Source: Bacteriovoracaceae bacterium UBA4573
Lineage (GTDB): Bacteria; Bdellovibrionota; UBA1018; UBA923
Assembly (NCBI GenBank): GCA_002387735.1
Contig: DGKJ01000017.1
Span: forward strand, 45,370-53,041
Length of the DNA: 7,672 nucleotides
Direction of reading: 5' to 3'
Shown here: piece by piece, positions 5,583 to 7,672 of the stretch
How positions within the stretch are numbered: the first letter of the stretch is position 1
Layout of the letters: the number at the start of each line of letters is the position of its first letter
Notes under the pieces: model-generated
The model's database searches: none
Told to the model about the DNA's origin: nothing
Seen by the model: only the letters and a program-made list of their open reading frames with translations
Program-made: the position numbers and the translations under genes

Positions 5583-6646
5583 ACCAAAACAAATCGGCCC
5601 CCCGGGTCTTTCGTTTTCCAATCTTTTTAATTTTATTTATTTTTGCGGGTTGCTCCTTGCGAACAGCGAGCCGGGAAGATCTTTCACCGACGACCGAAAC
5701 AATACCAACTACCCAGGCTATTGCGGTACCTACAGAAAACGAAGCACTATACTTAAACGCCGTACGTCTCATGAGTCAGGCGGCATTTGGTGAAGCAGCG
5801 TTAAAACTGGAACAATACCTGGCCGCCAATACACTTGCACCAAATCGTGGTCCCGCGTTGTTAAATTTGGCTCTCTGCCAGCTGCACCTCGACCACTCCG
5901 ATGCGGCCCTACAGAGCACCCGTACTCTGCTCGAAGACGAAGCCTATTTTGCGACTAAGGACATTCAAGTTCAGGCTCGTTGGATTCGAGCTGAAGCATT
6001 CTTACGCAAAAATCGCCCGGCGGAAGCCCTCGCACTCACATTTGAGCTACTTCCAAGTCGGTCAACCAAATCAAAACCATCGGGGTTTGATGTACGTGGG
6101 AATTGGAGCGGAAAACTCGAACCACTCGAAATTGCCAAAACCCTGGCATTGAGGGGTCGTATTTACGGAGACTTGGGCAAAACCGCATTGGCTGAAGCAG
6201 CGCTGGCTCGGGCAGTAAAGGCTTTAGCAAAAGGGCCTGAATCCGAGCGACGAGCGTTGCGCGCCCAAGTTGCATCCTATCGCATTGAAATCATTGAAAA
6301 AACCTGCGCAATTCAACATCCTGCACCGAGCCCCCTATCGGAACGCGAAGCGATTGCGTATATAGAAGACTATTACGCTTGTGCTCGGGCCGCACGAGCG
6401 CAATATTGCGAGGTAAAGGCCCATAACGACCAAGCGATACTTTCAAGATCTTTGATCTCTTATCGACGACTAGCTAGCGCGCCGCTTCAATTGATTCGGC
6501 AGTTACCACCACCGGCTCGACCGGTAAGGCCAGAGGAGCGAAATCACTACGAAAAGGAACTCAAGGCTGCTATTGAGTCTTGGTCCGAGGAGAAGATGAA
6601 AACATTTCGCAACCTTGACAGTTGCGGTGCAGAGAACATCTTTTAA
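5579..6646 (+). CDS. TPR-containing lipoprotein of unknown function, cysteine-bearing
   Basis: I do not recognise a named family. The 355-residue product has a signal sequence with hydrophobic core PIFLILFIF (14-22) and lipobox FAGC with acylated Cys25; Ser follows Cys, which favours the outer membrane. A Thr/Pro-rich linker (31-53) leads into helical repeats resembling TPRs at about 56-85, 92-122, 131-160 and 185-217. The C-terminal part (about 225-355) is helical and contains Cys243, Cys268, Cys277 and Cys349, in addition to Cys100; these could form disulfides in the periplasm. A short proline-rich stretch (LPPPARPVRPEE) sits near 310-322. The ATG overlaps the upstream ATPase stop as ATGA, with GGAG 10 bases ahead, and gshA starts 3 bases after its stop. 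TPR lipoproteins usually act as scaffolds in envelope assemblies; what this one binds is unknown. Confidence 0.8.
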   Translation: MNQNKSAPRVFRFPIFLILFIFAGCSLRTASREDLSPTTETIPTTQAIAVPTENEALYLNAVRLMSQAAFGEAALKLEQYLAANTLAPNRGPALLNLALCQLHLDHSDAALQSTRTLLEDEAYFATKDIQVQARWIRAEAFLRKNRPAEALALTFELLPSRSTKSKPSGFDVRGNWSGKLEPLEIAKTLALRGRIYGDLGKTALAEAALARAVKALAKGPESERRALRAQVASYRIEIIEKTCAIQHPAPSPLSEREAIAYIEDYYACARAARAQYCEVKAHNDQAILSRSLISYRRLASAPLQLIRQLPPPARPVRPEERNHYEKELKAAIESWSEEKMKTFRNLDSCGAENIF

Positions 6647-6649
6647 CTA

Positions 6650-7672
6650 ATGAGCGAATCCAACCACACGTCTTTGCCCACTACTAATTCGCCGGCCTCA
6701 CTCGTCACGCCCTGTCCGCCGGGCAATGCCTATGTCGATTGTGTGCGCACTCGACTCAAAAATTATCTCGAAGAACAACCGCTGACCAAATGGATCGAAG
6801 CTAGGGCCGCTGGTGGTGTGGAGCCTTTTTACACTTCAATCGACCTTCGTGATGCTGGCTTTAAACTCGCACCGGTCGATGCCAATCTCTTTCCGGCCGG
6901 TTTCAATAACATTTGCCCCGAAGATCTTTTTCACTCTGCTCCGATTGCGCGGCGCGTTTTAATTAAGCACTTGGGCCGCGTACCAAAAAACTTGGTGATT
7001 CTACCGGAGAGCCACACTAAGAACCGCTTCTACGTCGACAACCTGCTGGCACTTAAGCAAATTTTTGAAAATTTGGGCATTGTAGTTCACATCGGCTGGT
7101 GGGGTGAGATCCCTACCGAATCGCTCGTTCTTAAAGATGGAATCGAAACCGTACGGCTCAGCTCGTCGACTGGTACCGAAATATTTGCGGTGCCTTTGTA
7201 TTTAAAAAATGAACAACTAGTTTTGAAGGACCTCACGCTCGAGGCTCCGGCCGAAATTGCGCCAGAGTTTATATTGCTCAATAACGACTTTTCTTCAGGG
7301 TTTCCGCTAAAACTTTCTTGCGTTTCACAACCCATCGAACCGAGCTTTCGATTGGGTTGGCACACTCGCAAGAAACATGAGTTTTTTGAAAACTACAACC
7401 GTTTAGCTGGAGAACTTGCGCTCAACGCCAAGCTCGACCCCTGGCACCTTCAGGTAGATACTGAACTCGTGACCGACGTTAATTTCGACGAGTCCGTCGG
7501 AATGGAACGCATTGCAGCAGCAGCGGAACGGGTTTTAAATCGCATCCGTTTAGAATATGAAAAACGCGGCATCGAAGAAAAGCCCTTCGTATTTATTAAA
7601 AGCAATTCTGGCACCTACGGCATGGGTATTTTAAAAATCGAAGACCCGGCGGAACTTCGGTCTCTAAATCGT
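6650..7672 (+). CDS. gshA: Glutamate-cysteine ligase, GshA family of proteobacterial (Acidithiobacillus) type, 3' end outside window
   Basis: The frame is open from ATG 6650 to the window end (341 codons); the C-terminus is missing. Glutamate-cysteine ligase joins L-glutamate and L-cysteine using ATP, the first and rate-limiting step of glutathione synthesis in the cytoplasm. I assign it to the GshA family first described in Acidithiobacillus (PF08886/TIGR02049 as I remember it), distinct from E. coli GshA. Supporting segments are FYTSIDLRDAGFKLAPVD (60-77) with NLFPAGFNN (79-87), ILPESHTKNRFYVDN (117-131), LLNNDFSSG (209-217) and KSNSGTYGMGI (317-327), the last resembling an ATP-grasp nucleotide-binding segment with Lys317. 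The first 25 residues are Ser/Thr/Pro-rich and probably disordered, so a later start is possible; no strong ribosome site precedes the ATG. The gene begins 3 bases after the TPR lipoprotein stop and appears to be the fourth gene of the operon. Confidence 0.88.
   Translation, partial: MSESNHTSLPTTNSPASLVTPCPPGNAYVDCVRTRLKNYLEEQPLTKWIEARAAGGVEPFYTSIDLRDAGFKLAPVDANLFPAGFNNICPEDLFHSAPIARRVLIKHLGRVPKNLVILPESHTKNRFYVDNLLALKQIFENLGIVVHIGWWGEIPTESLVLKDGIETVRLSSSTGTEIFAVPLYLKNEQLVLKDLTLEAPAEIAPEFILLNNDFSSGFPLKLSCVSQPIEPSFRLGWHTRKKHEFFENYNRLAGELALNAKLDPWHLQVDTELVTDVNFDESVGMERIAAAAERVLNRIRLEYEKRGIEEKPFVFIKSNSGTYGMGILKIEDPAELRSLNR

Noticed and set aside
7087..7371. A 94-codon minus-strand open frame near the right end
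   Set aside because: It overlaps the open gshA frame, whose conserved motifs continue on both sides of it, and has no credible protein features of its own.
3580..7672. Arsenic resistance operon, suggested by two ArsA-like ATPases with glutathione synthesis
   Set aside because: No ArsR, ArsB, ArsC or Acr3 gene is present, neither ATPase shows the ArsA metal-site cysteine arrangement, and both match the Get3-like pair type found in bacteria without arsenic genes.

Overview
The window looks like chromosomal housekeeping DNA from a Gram-negative bacterium. Three genes encode lipoproteins with clear lipoboxes, one of them an LpoB-type activator of an outer-membrane-regulated peptidoglycan synthase. 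The GshA family at the right end, the paired ArsA/Get3-like ATPases and the moderate GC content are compatible with a Bdellovibrio-like or other delta-proteobacterial lineage. That placement is inferred from gene content, not shown by a marker gene. I see no mobile element, CRISPR array, tRNA or rRNA. Coding density is very high, and the only noncoding stretch longer than about 15 bases is the 60-base divergent region at 3520-3579.

Layout: (1) 2-1660, plus strand: the 3' part of an E1-alpha gene and a complete E1-beta gene of a thiamine-diphosphate 2-oxoacid dehydrogenase, closest in motif detail to the branched-chain type. (2) 1657-3519, minus strand: a two-gene lipoprotein operon, lpoB followed by a COG3014-type TPR lipoprotein. 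It meets the E1-beta gene tail to tail with overlapping stop codons. (3) 3520-3579: a compact divergent control region with a perfect 9-base direct repeat at an 11-base period and candidate promoters in both directions. (4) 3580-7672, plus strand: a tightly packed run of two ArsA/Get3-like ATPases (16-base overlap), a TPR lipoprotein (ATGA overlap) and the 5' 341 codons of gshA (3-base gap), which runs off the window.

The most interesting point is the ATPase pair. The first protein keeps the signature lysine of the deviant Walker A motif but has no aspartate in its switch I position. The second has serine in place of the signature lysine but keeps the switch I DPA motif. If they form a heterodimer, the residues are split so that only one composite active site would be complete. 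The pair is packed in one apparent transcription unit with an exported TPR lipoprotein and the first enzyme of glutathione synthesis, a combination whose function I cannot name. E1-alpha/E1-beta form the decarboxylase part of a dehydrogenase complex whose E2 and E3 genes are not in the window. LpoB and its partner lipoprotein point to cell-envelope growth control.
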